Assembly (NCBI GenBank): GCA_020445605.1
Contig: JAGRGH010000044.1
Coordinates: forward strand, 1 to 54,131
Length of the DNA: 54,131 nucleotides
Source: Chromatiales bacterium
Lineage (GTDB): Bacteria; Pseudomonadota; Gammaproteobacteria; JAGRGH01
Reading direction: 5' to 3'
The translations under genes were made by a program, and so were the position numbers. Below the pieces are notes generated by a model. The model searched no databases. It was given only the letters and a program-made list of their open reading frames with translations, and was not told where the DNA came from. Below are positions 16,884-26,458 of the stretch, piece after piece. Numbering within the stretch: position 1 is the first letter of the stretch; each line of letters begins with the position of its first letter.

Positions 16884-18368
16884 ATGACCCATCCTGATTT
16901 CGACGCGCTGCGTGCGGCGGGCTATACGCATGCGCCGCTGGCCAGGCGCGTGCTCGCCGATCTGGACACGCCGCTGTCGGCCTACCGCAAGCTCGCGGCC
17001 GGCCCGTTTTCCTTTTTGTTCGAATCCGTGCACGGCGGCGAGAAATGGGGCCGCTATTCGATCATCGGCCTGCCCGCACGGGCGCGCATCGAGGTGACCG
17101 GACGGCGAGTCCGGCACATCGTCGACGACACCGAGGTCGAGACCGCCGAGATCGATGATCCGCTGGCCTGGGTCGACGCCTTCGCGAAACGCATGCGGGT
17201 CGCGCCGCGCGAGCACCTGCCGCGATTCACCGGCGGGCTGGTCGGCTATTTCGGCTATGACGTCGTGCGCTACATCGAGCCGCGACTCGCGGCGGGCACG
17301 CCACCGGACACACTTGGGTGTCCGGATATCGTGTTGCTCGTCAGCGATGAGGTGCTGGTGTTCGACAACCTCAGCGGCCATCTGCACCTGATCGTGCTGG
17401 CGGACCTGGACGCGGCGAATGGAATCGAGCGCGCGCGTGCCCGGCTGGAGGAACTGATCAGCCGGCTCGATGAGCCCGTTGCGCATGCAGCCCGCCCCGC
17501 GGCCGGCAAACGACTGGACGAAGCGGATTTCGTCTCGGCGTTCACGCGCGAGGGGTACGAGGCGGCGGTCGGCCGGATCAAGGACTACATCGTCGACGGC
17601 GACGTCATGCAGGTCGTGCTTGCGCAGCGCATGTCCGTGCCGTTTGCGGCGCCGCCGGTGGATCTCTACCGCGCGCTGCGCAGCCTGAACCCGTCGCCGT
17701 ACATGTTCTTCATGGACCTCGGCGCATTCCAGATCGTCGGTTCGTCGCCGGAGATCCTGGTGCGGCTCGAGGGCGATATTGTGACCGTGCGGCCGATCGC
17801 CGGCACGCGCCCGCGCGGTCGCGACAACGACGAAGATCTGGCGCTGGAGCAGGAGCTTCTTGCCGATCCGAAGGAACGCGCCGAGCATCTGATGCTCATC
17901 GACCTCGGGCGCAACGACGTCGGGCGGGTCGCGGAGATCGGCAGCGTGCGGGTGACCGAACAGATGGTCATCGAGCGCTATTCACACGTCATGCACATCG
18001 TCTCGAACGTCGAGGCCCGCATCGGCTCCGGGCTGGATGCGATGGATACGCTGCGCGCGACCTTTCCCGCCGGCACGGTCAGCGGCGCGCCAAAGGTCCG
18101 CGCCATGGAGATCATCGACGAACTCGAGCCGGTCAAGCGCGGCGTCTACGCCGGCGCGGTCGGCTATCTGGGCTGGAACGGTGACATGGACACCGCGATC
18201 GCAATCCGCACCGCCGTGATTCGCGACGGACGGCTCTATATTGAGGCCGGCGCCGGAATCGTGGCCGACTCGGTGCCGGCGCGCGAATGGGACGAGACCA
18301 TGAACAAGGGTCGCGCGATCTTTCGCGCCGCGGCGCTGGCCGTTTCGGGCCTGCGGCTGGAGGACTGA
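16884..18368 (+). CDS. trpE: Anthranilate synthase component I
   Basis: This 494-residue subunit converts chorismate to anthranilate with ammonia supplied by TrpG. Family motifs include [19 protein letters not shown], part of the Trp feedback site region near the N-terminus. [68 protein letters not shown] and the C-terminal [10 protein letters not shown] follow. The ATG at 16884 gives the usual TrpE N-terminus; an in-frame ATG at 16821 would add residues encoded in the attenuator region. trpG follows after 3 nt, so the two subunits are probably translationally coupled. Confidence 0.97.
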   Translation: MTHPDFDALRAAGYTHAPLARRVLADLDTPLSAYRKLAAGPFSFLFESVHGGEKWGRYSIIGLPARARIEVTGRRVRHIVDDTEVETAEIDDPLAWVDAFAKRMRVAPREHLPRFTGGLVGYFGYDVVRYIEPRLAAGTPPDTLGCPDIVLLVSDEVLVFDNLSGHLHLIVLADLDAANGIERARARLEELISRLDEPVAHAARPAAGKRLDEADFVSAFTREGYEAAVGRIKDYIVDGDVMQVVLAQRMSVPFAAPPVDLYRALRSLNPSPYMFFMDLGAFQIVGSSPEILVRLEGDIVTVRPIAGTRPRGRDNDEDLALEQELLADPKERAEHLMLIDLGRNDVGRVAEIGSVRVTEQMVIERYSHVMHIVSNVEARIGSGLDAMDTLRATFPAGTVSGAPKVRAMEIIDELEPVKRGVYAGAVGYLGWNGDMDTAIAIRTAVIRDGRLYIEAGAGIVADSVPAREWDETMNKGRAIFRAAALAVSGLRLED

Positions 18369-18371
18369 ACG

Positions 18372-18946
<575 letters not shown>

Positions 18947-18950
<4 letters not shown>

Positions 18951-19975
18951 ACACGCTGAGCTTGCCGGGCGCCATCGCCCGGGTCATCGACCGTGGAGAT
19001 CTGGCGGGCGACGAGATGCAGGCCGTCATGCACACGATCATGACCGGCGGCGCGACCCCGGCGCAGATCGGCGGGTTCCTGGTGGGCCTGCGGATGAAGG
19101 GCGAAACCGTCGCAGAGATTGCCGCCGCCGCGCGGGTCATGCGCGAACTCGCGACGCCGGTGGTCGTTGCCAATCGTGCGCATCTCGTGGACACCTGCGG
19201 TACCGGTGGCGATGGTGCGCGCATGTTCAACGTTTCCACGGCCGCGGCCTTTGTCGCGGCCGCGGGCGGGGCGCGTGTGGCGAAGCACGGTAACCGTTCG
19301 ATCTCCAGTCGCTCGGGCAGCGCGGACGTGCTGGAGGCCGCCGGCGTTCGACTTGATCTGACGCCCGAACAGGTCGCCGCCTGCATCGACGAGGTCGGCG
19401 TCGGATTCATGTTCGCCCCCGCGCATCACGGCGCGATGAAGCACGCGATCGGGCCGCGGCGCGAAATGGCGGTGCGCACGGTGTTCAATCTGCTCGGCCC
19501 GCTGACGAACCCGGCCGGGGCGCCGAACCAGGTGCTCGGGGTGTTCGATGCGCGCTGGCTGGAGCCGATGGCCGAGGTGCTGCGGGAACTGGGCAGCCGC
19601 CATGTGCTGGTCGTGCATTCCGACGACGGGCTCGATGAGATTTCCGTCGGTGCCACGACCGAAGTCGCGGAACTTCGCGGTGGCGAGATCCGTCGTTATC
19701 GGATCGAACCGGAGGCTTTCGGCTGCACCCGGGCCGATATTGCACAGCTCGCCGTCGACGATGCGCAGCAGAGTCTTGCGCGCATCCGTGCGGTGTTCGA
19801 TGGCGAGCCGGGTGCGGCGGCCGACATCGTCGCGCTGAATGCCGGTGCCGCGCTGTATGTCGCCGGGCTTGCCGATGACCATGCAGCCGGCGTGAAGCGG
19901 GCGCGCGAACTCACCGCGAACGGCGCGGCACGCGAGTGTCTCGGCCGGCTCGTGGCGTTTTCCGGCGCGCAGTGA
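18947..19975 (+). CDS. trpD: Anthranilate phosphoribosyltransferase
   Basis: This 342-residue enzyme transfers phosphoribosyl from PRPP to anthranilate. The PRPP loop is [18 protein letters not shown], with [39 protein letters not shown] and [20 protein letters not shown] as further motifs. The start at 18947 is set by the ATGA overlap with trpG. A longer frame beginning inside trpG would read through the wrong region. The gene ends with a GTGA overlap into trpC. Confidence 0.97.
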
Positions 19976-20781
19976 CCGTCGCTGTGCGCGCGGACACGCC
20001 GGATATCCTCAAGCGCATTCTGCGCCGCAAGCTCGAGGAGATTGCCGAGCGCAGCGCACAGGTCAGCCTGCAAGCGCTGATGGAACGCATCGACACGGTT
20101 CCCGCGCGCGGCTTCGTCGAGGCGATCCGCGCGCGTGTTGCGAGCGGTGGACCGGCCGTCATCGCCGAGATCAAGAAGGCCTCGCCAAGCAAGGGCGTGC
20201 TGCGTGCGGACTTCCATCCGGCCGAGATCGCGCGCGACTACGCGGCACATGGCGCGACCTGTCTGTCGGTGCTGACCGACGCGGATTTTTTCCAGGGCAG
20301 CGAGGACTACCTGCGCCGCGCGCGCGCGGCATGCGGGCTGCCGGTGATCCGCAAGGATTTCATCATCGATCCCTATCAGGTGTATGAATCGCGCGCGATC
20401 GGCGCGGACTGCATCCTGCTGATCGTCGCCGCACTCGGCGATGTCCAGCTGCGCGAACTGGCGCGCATGGCCGCTGATCTGGGGCTGGACGTGCTCGTCG
20501 AGGTCCACGATGTGGAAGAACTCGAACGTGCGCTGGCGCTGGATGTGGCGCTGATCGGCATCAACAATCGGGATCTGCGCACGTTTGACGTGCGCCTTGA
20601 AACGACGCTGGCGATGCTCGAACGGATGCCCGCGGATCGAATCGTCGTGACCGAGAGCGGCATCCATGCCCGCGAAGATGTCGCGCGCATGCGCGCCGCG
20701 GGTGTGCAGGCGTTTCTGGTGGGCGAGGCGTTCATGCGTGCGGCCTCGCCTGGCGCGGAACTCGAACGGCTGTTCGGCTGA
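19972..20781 (+). CDS. trpC: Indole-3-glycerol-phosphate synthase
   Basis: This 269-residue TIM-barrel enzyme closes the indole ring from carboxyphenylaminodeoxyribulose phosphate. Motifs are [16 protein letters not shown] near the N-terminus, [14 protein letters not shown] with the catalytic lysine, [41 protein letters not shown] and [11 protein letters not shown]. The GTG at 19972 overlaps the trpD stop (GTGA). A second GTG four codons on is also possible. It is the monofunctional form without TrpF, and no trpF, trpB or trpA follows. Confidence 0.95.
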   Translation: MTVAVRADTPDILKRILRRKLEEIAERSAQVSLQALMERIDTVPARGFVEAIRARVASGGPAVIAEIKKASPSKGVLRADFHPAEIARDYAAHGATCLSVLTDADFFQGSEDYLRRARAACGLPVIRKDFIIDPYQVYESRAIGADCILLIVAALGDVQLRELARMAADLGLDVLVEVHDVEELERALALDVALIGINNRDLRTFDVRLETTLAMLERMPADRIVVTESGIHAREDVARMRAAGVQAFLVGEAFMRAASPGAELERLFG

Positions 20782-20801
20782 GCGGCGCTCCCGCGGGCGT
20801 C

Positions 20802-21464
20802 TCAGTCTTCGTCGGTGCGGCGCGTGCGCACGACCATGGTCTTGCCGCTGCACGCGACCATGCCGTCGCCCTCCAGGTTCTTGAGGACCCGGCCGACCAT
20901 TTCGCGCGAGCACCCGACGATTCGCGCAAGTTCCTGGCGCGTGATGCGGATCTGCATGCCCTCGGGATGCGTGATCGCGTCCGGCTGTTTCGACAGCTGC
21001 AGCAGCGTGCGCGCGACCCGTCCGGACACGTCCACGAACGCCAGGTCACGAACCTTGCGCGAGGTCTCCAGCAGGCGCTTGGTGAGCTGGGCGCCGATGG
21101 CGAACAGCAGGTCCTCGCGCACCTCGCGCAGGCCGCTGTCGAACAGTTGCAGGAGCTTGCGGTAGCTGATTTCGGCGATTTCGCTCTTCACACGGGTGCG
21201 CACCAGCGCGCCGCGCGAGTCCTGTTTGGAAAACAGGCCCATCTCGCCGATGAAATCACCCGCGTTCAGGTAGGCAAGCACCAGCTCGTTGCCGTCTTCA
21301 TCCTCGATGATGACGGTGACCGATCCGTCGACAATGTAATAAAGCGTGTCCGGCGGATCGCCGGGGCGGATGATGTCCGTCTTCGCCGGGTAGTTCTTGC
21401 GGTGGCAGTAGGCAAGCAGCGGCCCGACGAATGGCTTCGGGTCTACGGGCGTGACGATGGCGAT
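20802..21464 (-). CDS. vfr: CRP/FNR-family regulator, Vfr/CRP orthologue (AUC start proposed)
   Basis: This 220-residue regulator has a cyclic-nucleotide-binding domain (YYIVDGSVTVIIEDEDG, YLNAGDFIGEMGLFSK, the C-helix region) and a winged helix ending in RQELARIVGCSREMVGRVL, almost as in P. aeruginosa Vfr. The reading frame has homology up to residue 2, yet there is no ATG, GTG or TTG between the upstream TAG (21501-21503) and an internal GTG at residue 62. The only start-like codon at the right place is ATC at 21464-21462, with GGAG 7 nt before it (GGGAGAGCGACC-ATC). An internal GTG start would delete much of the cAMP domain. A sequencing error (ATG read as ATC) is the main alternative. Its neighbours match the trpC-vfr-osmC-speD order of Pseudomonas. 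Confidence 0.85.
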   Translation of the reverse strand: MAIVTPVDPKPFVGPLLAYCHRKNYPAKTDIIRPGDPPDTLYYIVDGSVTVIIEDEDGNELVLAYLNAGDFIGEMGLFSKQDSRGALVRTRVKSEIAEISYRKLLQLFDSGLREVREDLLFAIGAQLTKRLLETSRKVRDLAFVDVSGRVARTLLQLSKQPDAITHPEGMQIRITRQELARIVGCSREMVGRVLKNLEGDGMVACSGKTMVVRTRRTDED

Positions 21465-21579
21465 GGTCGCTCTCCCTGTGGTGCGGCTTGTGGTCGGAGT
21501 CTAGCAAAGTGCGGCGGCCTTGTCCGCGCCGCAGGCAGGCGGTTGTGATAGGCTCGCGCGCCTGTCCGGGGGAGGGGTC

Positions 21580-21996
21580 ATGAAAGCATCGGTGCGTTGG
21601 GTCGAGGGCGCGAGCTTCATCGCCGAGAGTGGTTCGGGTCATGCGCTCGTGCTCGATGGCGCCGCCGAGTTCGGTGGCCGCAACATCGGCCCGCGGCCGA
21701 TGGAGATGCTGCTGCTCGGGCTGGGCGGATGCACCGCGTTCGATGTCGTCTACATCCTGCAACGCGGGCGCCACCAGGTTCGGGATTGCAGCGTGGAGAT
21801 CGAGGCCGAGCGTGCCGAGGAGCCGCCAAAGGTCTTCACGCGGATTCATGTGCACTTTCGCGTGAGTGGCGAGGGCCTTGATGCCAAGGCGGTCGAGCGG
21901 GCCGTGCACCTGTCCGCCGAGAAGTACTGCTCTGCGTCGATCATGCTCGGCAAGACCGCCGAGATCACGCATGACTTTGAACTGGTCGATCCATGA
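21580..21996 (+). CDS. OsmC/YhfA-family thiol protein
   Basis: This 138-residue OsmC-superfamily protein has the two conserved cysteines in LLGLGGCTAFDVVYIL and AVHLSAEKYCSASIML, with a glutamate in between. These are the elements of the thiol peroxidase-like active site. It belongs to the YhfA branch, close to CRP genes in many gammaproteobacteria; YhfA itself has no settled role. The ATG at 21580 has GGGAGGGG immediately upstream, so the longer reading starting at 21520 is not preferred. It is divergent from vfr and about 115 nt away. Confidence 0.88.
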   Translation: MKASVRWVEGASFIAESGSGHALVLDGAAEFGGRNIGPRPMEMLLLGLGGCTAFDVVYILQRGRHQVRDCSVEIEAERAEEPPKVFTRIHVHFRVSGEGLDAKAVERAVHLSAEKYCSASIMLGKTAEITHDFELVDP

Positions 21997-22048
21997 TGTC
22001 GGTGGATCGGTTTCTAGGGTTGGTTTTTAGCTGGGTGGCCAGACCAAG

Positions 22049-22837
22049 ATGAGCGATTCGGGCAAGATCACGCTGGAGGGCTTCAACAATCTCACGAAGT
22101 CCCTCAGTTTCAACATCTATGATCTCTGCTATGCGGCAACGCCCGCGCAGCAGCGCGAGTACATCGACTATATCGATGAGGCCTACAACGCCGATCGCCT
22201 GACGCATATCCTGAGCGATGTCGCCGAGATCATCGGCGCGACGATCCTGAACATCGCGCGCCAGGACTATGACCCGCAGGGTGCGAGCGTCACCATGCTC
22301 GTGGCCGATGAAGGCGAGACGCCACCCGGCATCACGAATTCCGAAACGCCAGGGCCGCTGCCGGATGCGGTGGTCGCGCATCTGGACAAGAGTCATCTCA
22401 CGGTGCACACCTATCCGGAGATTCACCCGCACGAGGGCATCTCCAGCTTCCGCGCCGACATCGATGTGTCGACCTGCGGGACGGTATCACCGCTGAAGGC
22501 GCTGAATTATCTGATCCACAGCTTCGAGTCCGACATTGTGCTGGTCGACTACCGGGTGCGCGGATTTACCCGCGACACCACCGGGCGCAAGCACTACATC
22601 GACCACGACATTCACTCCATCCAGTACTTCCTGTCCGACGATACGCTCGACCGCTATCACTGCATGGATGTGAACGTGCAGCAGGAACGCATGTACCACA
22701 CCAAGATGATGCTGCGAACGCTCGATCTCGACGCCTACCTGTTCGGCATCAAGGCAGCGGAGCTGTCACGTACCGACCACGACGAGATCCTCGGTCGGGT
22801 GCGGCGCGAGATGGAAGAGATTTTCTACGGGCGCTGA
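22049..22837 (+). CDS. speD: S-adenosylmethionine decarboxylase proenzyme
   Basis: This 262-residue protein is of the long, E. coli-type SpeD class. It decarboxylates AdoMet to supply aminopropyl groups for spermidine. The self-processing site is [14 protein letters not shown], with predicted cleavage between Lys114 and Ser115, the serine giving the pyruvoyl group. The following [20 protein letters not shown] and [16 protein letters not shown] blocks are also conserved. It begins about 50 nt after the osmC-like gene. A hairpin element follows the stop. Confidence 0.97.
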   Translation: MSDSGKITLEGFNNLTKSLSFNIYDLCYAATPAQQREYIDYIDEAYNADRLTHILSDVAEIIGATILNIARQDYDPQGASVTMLVADEGETPPGITNSETPGPLPDAVVAHLDKSHLTVHTYPEIHPHEGISSFRADIDVSTCGTVSPLKALNYLIHSFESDIVLVDYRVRGFTRDTTGRKHYIDHDIHSIQYFLSDDTLDRYHCMDVNVQQERMYHTKMMLRTLDLDAYLFGIKAAELSRTDHDEILGRVRREMEEIFYGR

Positions 22838-22850
22838 GCGGACGGGGTGT

Positions 22851-22890
22851 TTATCAGGCTGTTGAAATTCTCATTTCAGCAGCCTGATAA
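22851..22890 (+). terminator. 18-bp hairpin after speD (terminator-like or repeat)
   Basis: TTATCAGGCTGTTGAAAT (22851-22868) pairs with 22873-22890 around a 4-nt loop, with one T-G wobble in 18 pairs. There is no T-run behind it, so it may be a repeat or mRNA-protecting hairpin rather than an intrinsic terminator. A related hairpin with compensatory changes follows rpsI (24991-25022). Confidence 0.55.
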
Positions 22891-23016
22891 CGCGAGACAG
22901 GGACGTCGCGCCCGAAAATCGAACACGCGAGTGTTTGATTTTTGTGAGCGACCGAAAACCGCGCTTTTCGGTTGCGACGTTGGAAAGGCCATGGATAGGC
23001 CTGTTTCAACGACCTG
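22855..23016. repeat. Palindrome-rich intergenic element between speD and coq7
   Basis: The outer ends are near-inverted repeats (CAGGCTGTTGAAA at 22855 against TTTCAACGACCTG at about 23004-23016, two mismatches). Inside are further stems: AAAATCGAACAC with GTGTTTGATTTT, ACCGAAAA with TTTTCGGT, and GGCC with GGCC near the right end. This looks like a MITE-like or structured RNA repeat filling the gap between convergent genes. It encodes nothing recognisable. Confidence 0.5.
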
Positions 23017-23017
23017 T

Positions 23018-23677
23018 TTAGATCCAGTACGCCGTCCGGGTCATCACGCGGCCAGCGAAGTGCATCAGTCGCCGCAGCGCGAACGGGAGTTCAGTCCCGC
23101 CGGCCTCCATGGCCTTGGTCGCGTGGCGCAGTTCGTCCTCGCGCATGCGCTCGAGCACGGCGCGCGAGCGGGCGTCCGGATCCGGAAGGCGGTGCAGGTG
23201 TTCGTCGAGGTGGGCGCCGACCTGTTTCTCGGTCTCCGCGACAAAGCCGAGGCTGACTCGGTCCCCGATCAGTCCGGCGGCCGCGCCAATGGCGAACGCG
23301 CCGGCATACCAGAGTGGATTGAGAACGCTCGGGCGTCCGCCGAGTTCGGTGATCCTTTCGCTGCACCAGGCCAGGTGGTCGTTTTCTTCCTCGGCGGCCT
23401 GGCGCATGGCGTCCGCTACCACCGGGGTGCGTGCCGCCGCCGCCTGGCCCTGGTAGAGCGCCTGCGCGCAGATCTCGCCGACGTGGTTCACGCGCATCAG
23501 TCGGGCGGATTCAGTGCGCTGCCCCGAATCGAGTTCGCGTTCTGCGATACCCGCGGCCGGCGAGGGCTGCCGCGCGGTCGCGGTGTCGGTGACCGTGCGC
23601 AGCGCCCGGTCGGCGCCCGCGAGGAGGCGGTCCAACGGGGACAGGTTTCGCGTCGTGTCAGAATAGATCATCGCCAT
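23018..23677 (-). CDS. coq7: Demethoxyubiquinol hydroxylase (Coq7)
   Basis: This 219-residue di-iron carboxylate enzyme carries out the penultimate hydroxylation in ubiquinone synthesis. The metal-ligand motifs are LMRVNHVGEICAQALYQG (Glu), AAEEENDHLAWC (Glu and His), FVAETEKQVGAHLDEH, and RMREDELRHATKAM (Glu, Glu, His). The N-terminus MAMIYSD has a second possible ATG two codons on. The bacterial Coq7 length is normal. Its start is only 19 nt from the start of the divergent ferredoxin gene, so the two promoters must overlap coding sequence or each other. Confidence 0.95.
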   Translation of the reverse strand: MAMIYSDTTRNLSPLDRLLAGADRALRTVTDTATARQPSPAAGIAERELDSGQRTESARLMRVNHVGEICAQALYQGQAAAARTPVVADAMRQAAEEENDHLAWCSERITELGGRPSVLNPLWYAGAFAIGAAAGLIGDRVSLGFVAETEKQVGAHLDEHLHRLPDPDARSRAVLERMREDELRHATKAMEAGGTELPFALRRLMHFAGRVMTRTAYWI

Positions 23678-23696
23678 TCACCCGTTTCGGGCGTCC

Positions 23697-24005
23697 ATGT
23701 CGTACTACCGCCACCACGTGTTTTTCTGCACCAACGAGCGCGACGACGGTCGCGCGTGCTGCCAGCAGCATGCTGCCCTGGCCCTGCGCGATTATGCCAA
23801 GGCCCGGGTCAAGGCGCTCGGTCTGGCCGGGCCCGGCGGCGTGCGGGTCAATACGGCCGGCTGTCTGGATCGCTGCGAGCAGGGTCCGGTGCTGGTCGTC
23901 TATCCCGAGGCGGTCTGGTACACCTATGTCGATCGCGAGGACATCGACGAGATCATCGACGCCCACTTGGTCGGCGGGCATGTCGTCGACCGCCTGACGA
24001 TCTGA
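23697..24005 (+). CDS. Thioredoxin-like [2Fe-2S] ferredoxin
   Basis: This 102-residue protein matches the small thioredoxin-fold ferredoxin family (COG3411-like). It has FFCTNERDDGRACC at the N-terminus (Cys11, Cys21, Cys22) and TAGCLDRCEQGPVLVVYPE (Cys56, Cys60). The cluster ligands are most likely Cys11, Cys21 or Cys22, Cys56 and Cys60. The electron partner is unknown. The HVFFCTN opening and YTYVDREDIDEII end are typical. It is divergent from coq7 with a 19-nt gap. Confidence 0.9.
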   Translation: MSYYRHHVFFCTNERDDGRACCQQHAALALRDYAKARVKALGLAGPGGVRVNTAGCLDRCEQGPVLVVYPEAVWYTYVDREDIDEIIDAHLVGGHVVDRLTI

Positions 24006-24082
24006 GCTTTGCGCGTCCCGGCCGTCAACCCACAACCAGGGCTGGCCAGCGCGCCGATCGTGTAGTAATATTCCGCGCCTTT

Positions 24083-24098
24083 CGTCTCGCACGAGACG
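24083..24098 (+). promoter_or_regulatory. Hairpin in the rplM leader
   Basis: CGTCTCG and CGAGACG form a perfect 7-bp stem with a 2-nt spacer as written, so the real loop is larger. GTTTTATG follows. It may end the ferredoxin transcript or be part of the 5' leader of rplM-rpsI, where L13 is known to autoregulate in E. coli. A TAATAT -10-like sequence lies at 24066-24071 without a convincing -35. Confidence 0.35.
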
Positions 24099-24139
24099 GT
24101 TTTATGTATTTCCGGAACGCGTAAAGAGCGCCGCTCAAG

Positions 24140-24568
24140 ATGAAAACATTTTCCGCCAAGCCCGCAGAAGTGCGCCGTGACTGGCTGGTCGTGGATGCCG
24201 AGGGCAAGTCGCTCGGCCGCCTGGCCAGCGAGGTCGCCAGCCGCCTGCGCGGCAAACACAAGCCCGAGTACACCCCGCACGTTGACACCGGCGATTACAT
24301 CGTCGTCGTCAACGCCGCGAAGGTGCGGGTGACCGGCAACAAGCTTGCCGACAAGCACTACCATCGGCACACCGGCTACATCGGCAACATGAAGTCGATC
24401 TCGCTGGGCAAGCTGCTCGAGACCCACCCCGAGCGGGCGATCGAGTTCGCCGTCCGCGGCATGCTGCCGCGCAACCCCCTGGGTCGCGCGATGTTCAGCA
24501 AGCTGCGCGTGTACCCGGGCGCCGAGCATCGCCATGCGGCCCAACAGCCACGTGCCCTCGAAATCTGA
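24140..24568 (+). CDS. rplM: 50S ribosomal protein L13
   Basis: The 142-residue L13 begins [20 protein letters not shown] and contains [57 protein letters not shown] and the [19 protein letters not shown] signature. It binds 23S rRNA early in large-subunit assembly. Length matches E. coli L13. rpsI follows after 24 nt, the usual conserved pair. Confidence 0.99.
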   Translation: MKTFSAKPAEVRRDWLVVDAEGKSLGRLASEVASRLRGKHKPEYTPHVDTGDYIVVVNAAKVRVTGNKLADKHYHRHTGYIGNMKSISLGKLLETHPERAIEFAVRGMLPRNPLGRAMFSKLRVYPGAEHRHAAQQPRALEI

Positions 24569-24592
24569 ATTTCATAACAGGTATTAATTGGT

Positions 24593-24985
24593 ATGGCTGA
24601 CATCCAGACCCCGAGCAAGGGCCGCCGCAAGACCTCCACGGCCAGCGTGTTTCTGCGCCCGGGCGCCGGCGCGATCAACGTCAACGGTCGCTCGCTCGAC
24701 ACCTACTTCGGCCGCGAGACGGCCCGCATGATCGTGCGCCAGCCGCTGGCCGTGACCGATCTGGACGGCCGCTTCGACATCGAGGTGCGGGTGCGCGGCG
24801 GTGGCCCGAGCGGTCAGGCGGGCGCGATCCGCCATGGCCTGTCGCGCGCGCTGGTCGCCTACGACGAGAACCTGCGCTCGCCGCTGCGCAAGGCCGGCTT
24901 CCTCACGCGCGACGCCCGCGCGGTCGAGCGCAAGAAGGTCGGGCTGCACAAGGCCCGCAAGCGTCCGCAGTTCTCGAAGCGCTGA
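24593..24985 (+). CDS. rpsI: 30S ribosomal protein S9
   Basis: The 130-residue S9 has [19 protein letters not shown] at the start, [13 protein letters not shown], the [19 protein letters not shown] core signature and the basic tail ending KRPQFSKR. The C-terminal Lys-Arg reaches the P-site tRNA in the ribosome. It is cotranscribed with rplM. A hairpin at 24991-25022 follows its stop. Confidence 0.99.
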   Translation: MADIQTPSKGRRKTSTASVFLRPGAGAINVNGRSLDTYFGRETARMIVRQPLAVTDLDGRFDIEVRVRGGGPSGQAGAIRHGLSRALVAYDENLRSPLRKAGFLTRDARAVERKKVGLHKARKRPQFSKR

Positions 24986-24990
24986 TCCTG

Positions 24991-25022
24991 CAGGCGGTTG
25001 GAATTCCGGTTCCAACTGCCTG
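24991..25022 (+). terminator. Hairpin after rpsI, related to the one after speD
   Basis: CAGGCGGTTGGAA (24991-25003) pairs with TTCCAACTGCCTG (25010-25022) around a TTCCGG loop. Aligned with 22855-22886 it differs at about eight of 32 positions, and at least one change is compensatory (an A-T pair there is G-C here). No T-run follows. It marks the probable 3' end of the rplM-rpsI message. Confidence 0.55.
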
Positions 25023-25152
25023 TAAGGTGCCCGCTGACCACCGCGCCGACGGAACGCCGCGAAGCGGCGACGGGAACGGCGGAGCACATGGAGGTGCGGA
25101 GTAATCCTGGTCCCCAGCGCGCCGGCGAGGCGCGCGGGACCTTGAATCTAGA

Positions 25153-25226
25153 TGGGGGATCGTCTAGCGGTAGGACTGCGGACTCTGACTCCGCCAGCCC
25201 AGGTTCGAATCCTGGTCCCCCAGCCA
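25153..25226 (+). tRNA. tRNA-Gln (anticodon CUG)
   Basis: This is a 74-nt cloverleaf: acceptor TGGGGGA (25153-25159) with TCCCCCA (25216-25222), anticodon stem GCGGA/TCCGC around CTCTGAC (anticodon CTG), T-arm CCAGGTTCGAATCCTGG, discriminator G and an encoded CCA. The U1-A72 start is typical of tRNA-Gln. Confidence 0.97.
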
Positions 25227-25336
25227 ATTCTCGCCGCTGATAGCGAACGGATTGCCAAGGATTGTTGCTTATTTGCAACAAATTGCCGGCTTTAGACCTG
25301 TGTCGCAATTCTGTGTGCGTTTTTTCACACAAACTG

Positions 25337-25365
25337 TTGCAATCTGGCAACCGTTCGGCTAAAGT
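25337..25365 (+). promoter_or_regulatory. Putative porin promoter
   Basis: TTGCAA (25337-25342), a 17-bp spacer and TAAAGT (25360-25365) make a good sigma-70-like promoter, giving a leader of about 85 nt. Upstream lies the palindrome TTGTTGC-N6-GCAACAA (25262-25281), and TGTGTG/CACACA flanks a T-run just before the -35. Both are possible operators in an unusually AT-rich gap. Confidence 0.55.
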
Positions 25366-25457
25366 ACGCCGGCAGACCATAAGCAGGTACCCGCCTGCGT
25401 GGAAACTCTACAGCTTCTGACGTCATAGCAACGACTAATTCATCGGGAGACAGTTTG

Positions 25458-26396
25458 ATGAAAAAGAAACTTCTTGTAGCCGCCGTCGCTGCGGTCATGG
25501 TTGCCCCGCTGGCTGCCAATGCCGACCCGAAGGTCTACGGTAAATTCCATGTGTCCATCGACCGTTGGGACGGCGACGTCTCCGGCGACGCCTTCTACGT
25601 CAAGAGCCGCGCCTCGCGTCTCGGCGTGAAGGGCAGCGAAGACCTGGGTGGCGGTCTGGCCGTTACCTACCAGGCCGAATTCCAGGTTGACATCGACGAC
25701 AACGGTGGCGACAACGGCCCGCTCTGGACCGCGCGTAACCAGTTTGTCGGCCTGAAGGGCGGCTTTGGTGAAGTCCGCGTCGGCAACCACGACACCCCGT
25801 ACAAGATCTCCACCGGTTCGCTCGATTACTTCAGCGACGAGGCTGGCGACTACAACGCGACGGCCGGCATGGTCGACCGCCGTGCGGGCAACGCGATTGC
25901 CTACATTTCGCCGACCTTCGGTGGCCTGCACATCGCCGCCGCCATCGTCCCGGGTGAAGCCCCGGGCACCGACGGCGACGATCTGCACGACGGCATCTCG
26001 ATCGCCGCCATGTACAGCGCCGGTGGCCTGTACGCCGCGATCGCCTACGAAGATGTTGAAGATCTGGGCGCCGCTCCGGAAACCATGTGGCGCGCAGGCG
26101 TCGGCTATGACGCGGGTGCGTTCCGTGTCGCCGCCGTCTACGAAGACCGCTCGGACCCCGATTCGGAATCCTTCTTCATCAACGCCGGCTTCAAGTTCGG
26201 CAACAATGAAGTCAAGGCCCTGTACGCCAAGACCGACGGCGGCAGCGATCCGGATTCGTTCGGCATTGGTCTGGACCACCACTTCAGCAAGAAGACCAAG
26301 GGTTACATCCAGTACGTCGACAGCGAGCGTCAGATCCAGAACTATGGCGTCGAAGAAGCCAATGCGTTCTCGGTCGGCCTCGTGACGAGCTTCTAA
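25458..26396 (+). CDS. Outer-membrane porin, Gram-negative trimeric type
   Basis: This 312-residue protein has a signal peptide (MKKKLLVAAVAAVMVAPLAANA, cleavage before DPKVYGK) and a mature 16-strand-type porin sequence. VYGKFHVSIDRWDGD begins strand 1. RASRLGVKGSEDLGGGLAV and FVGLKGGFGEVRVGNHDTPYK are diagnostic of the family. A terminal aromatic Phe (VGLVTSF) is used for BAM recognition. The barrel is acidic with many Asp, so cation preference is possible. The ATG at 25458 has GGGAG 8 nt upstream. Two tandem terminators follow, as expected for an abundant message. Confidence 0.9.
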   Translation: MKKKLLVAAVAAVMVAPLAANADPKVYGKFHVSIDRWDGDVSGDAFYVKSRASRLGVKGSEDLGGGLAVTYQAEFQVDIDDNGGDNGPLWTARNQFVGLKGGFGEVRVGNHDTPYKISTGSLDYFSDEAGDYNATAGMVDRRAGNAIAYISPTFGGLHIAAAIVPGEAPGTDGDDLHDGISIAAMYSAGGLYAAIAYEDVEDLGAAPETMWRAGVGYDAGAFRVAAVYEDRSDPDSESFFINAGFKFGNNEVKALYAKTDGGSDPDSFGIGLDHHFSKKTKGYIQYVDSERQIQNYGVEEANAFSVGLVTSF

Positions 26397-26422
26397 TAAC
26401 AACCACGTTGTGCATACCCTTG

Positions 26423-26448
26423 AACGGGGCCTTCGGGCCCCGTTTTTT
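26423..26448 (+). terminator. Intrinsic terminator 1 of the porin gene
   Basis: AACGGGGCC-TTCG-GGCCCCGTTTTTT: a strong GC stem with a UUCG tetraloop and six T residues, 27 nt after the porin stop. Confidence 0.95.
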
Positions 26449-26458
26449 GTGCATGTTT

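Noticed and set aside
20802-21281. A shorter CRP-family protein starting at the internal GTG (21281).
   Set aside because: It would delete about 61 residues of the cyclic-nucleotide domain that are clearly conserved in frame upstream.
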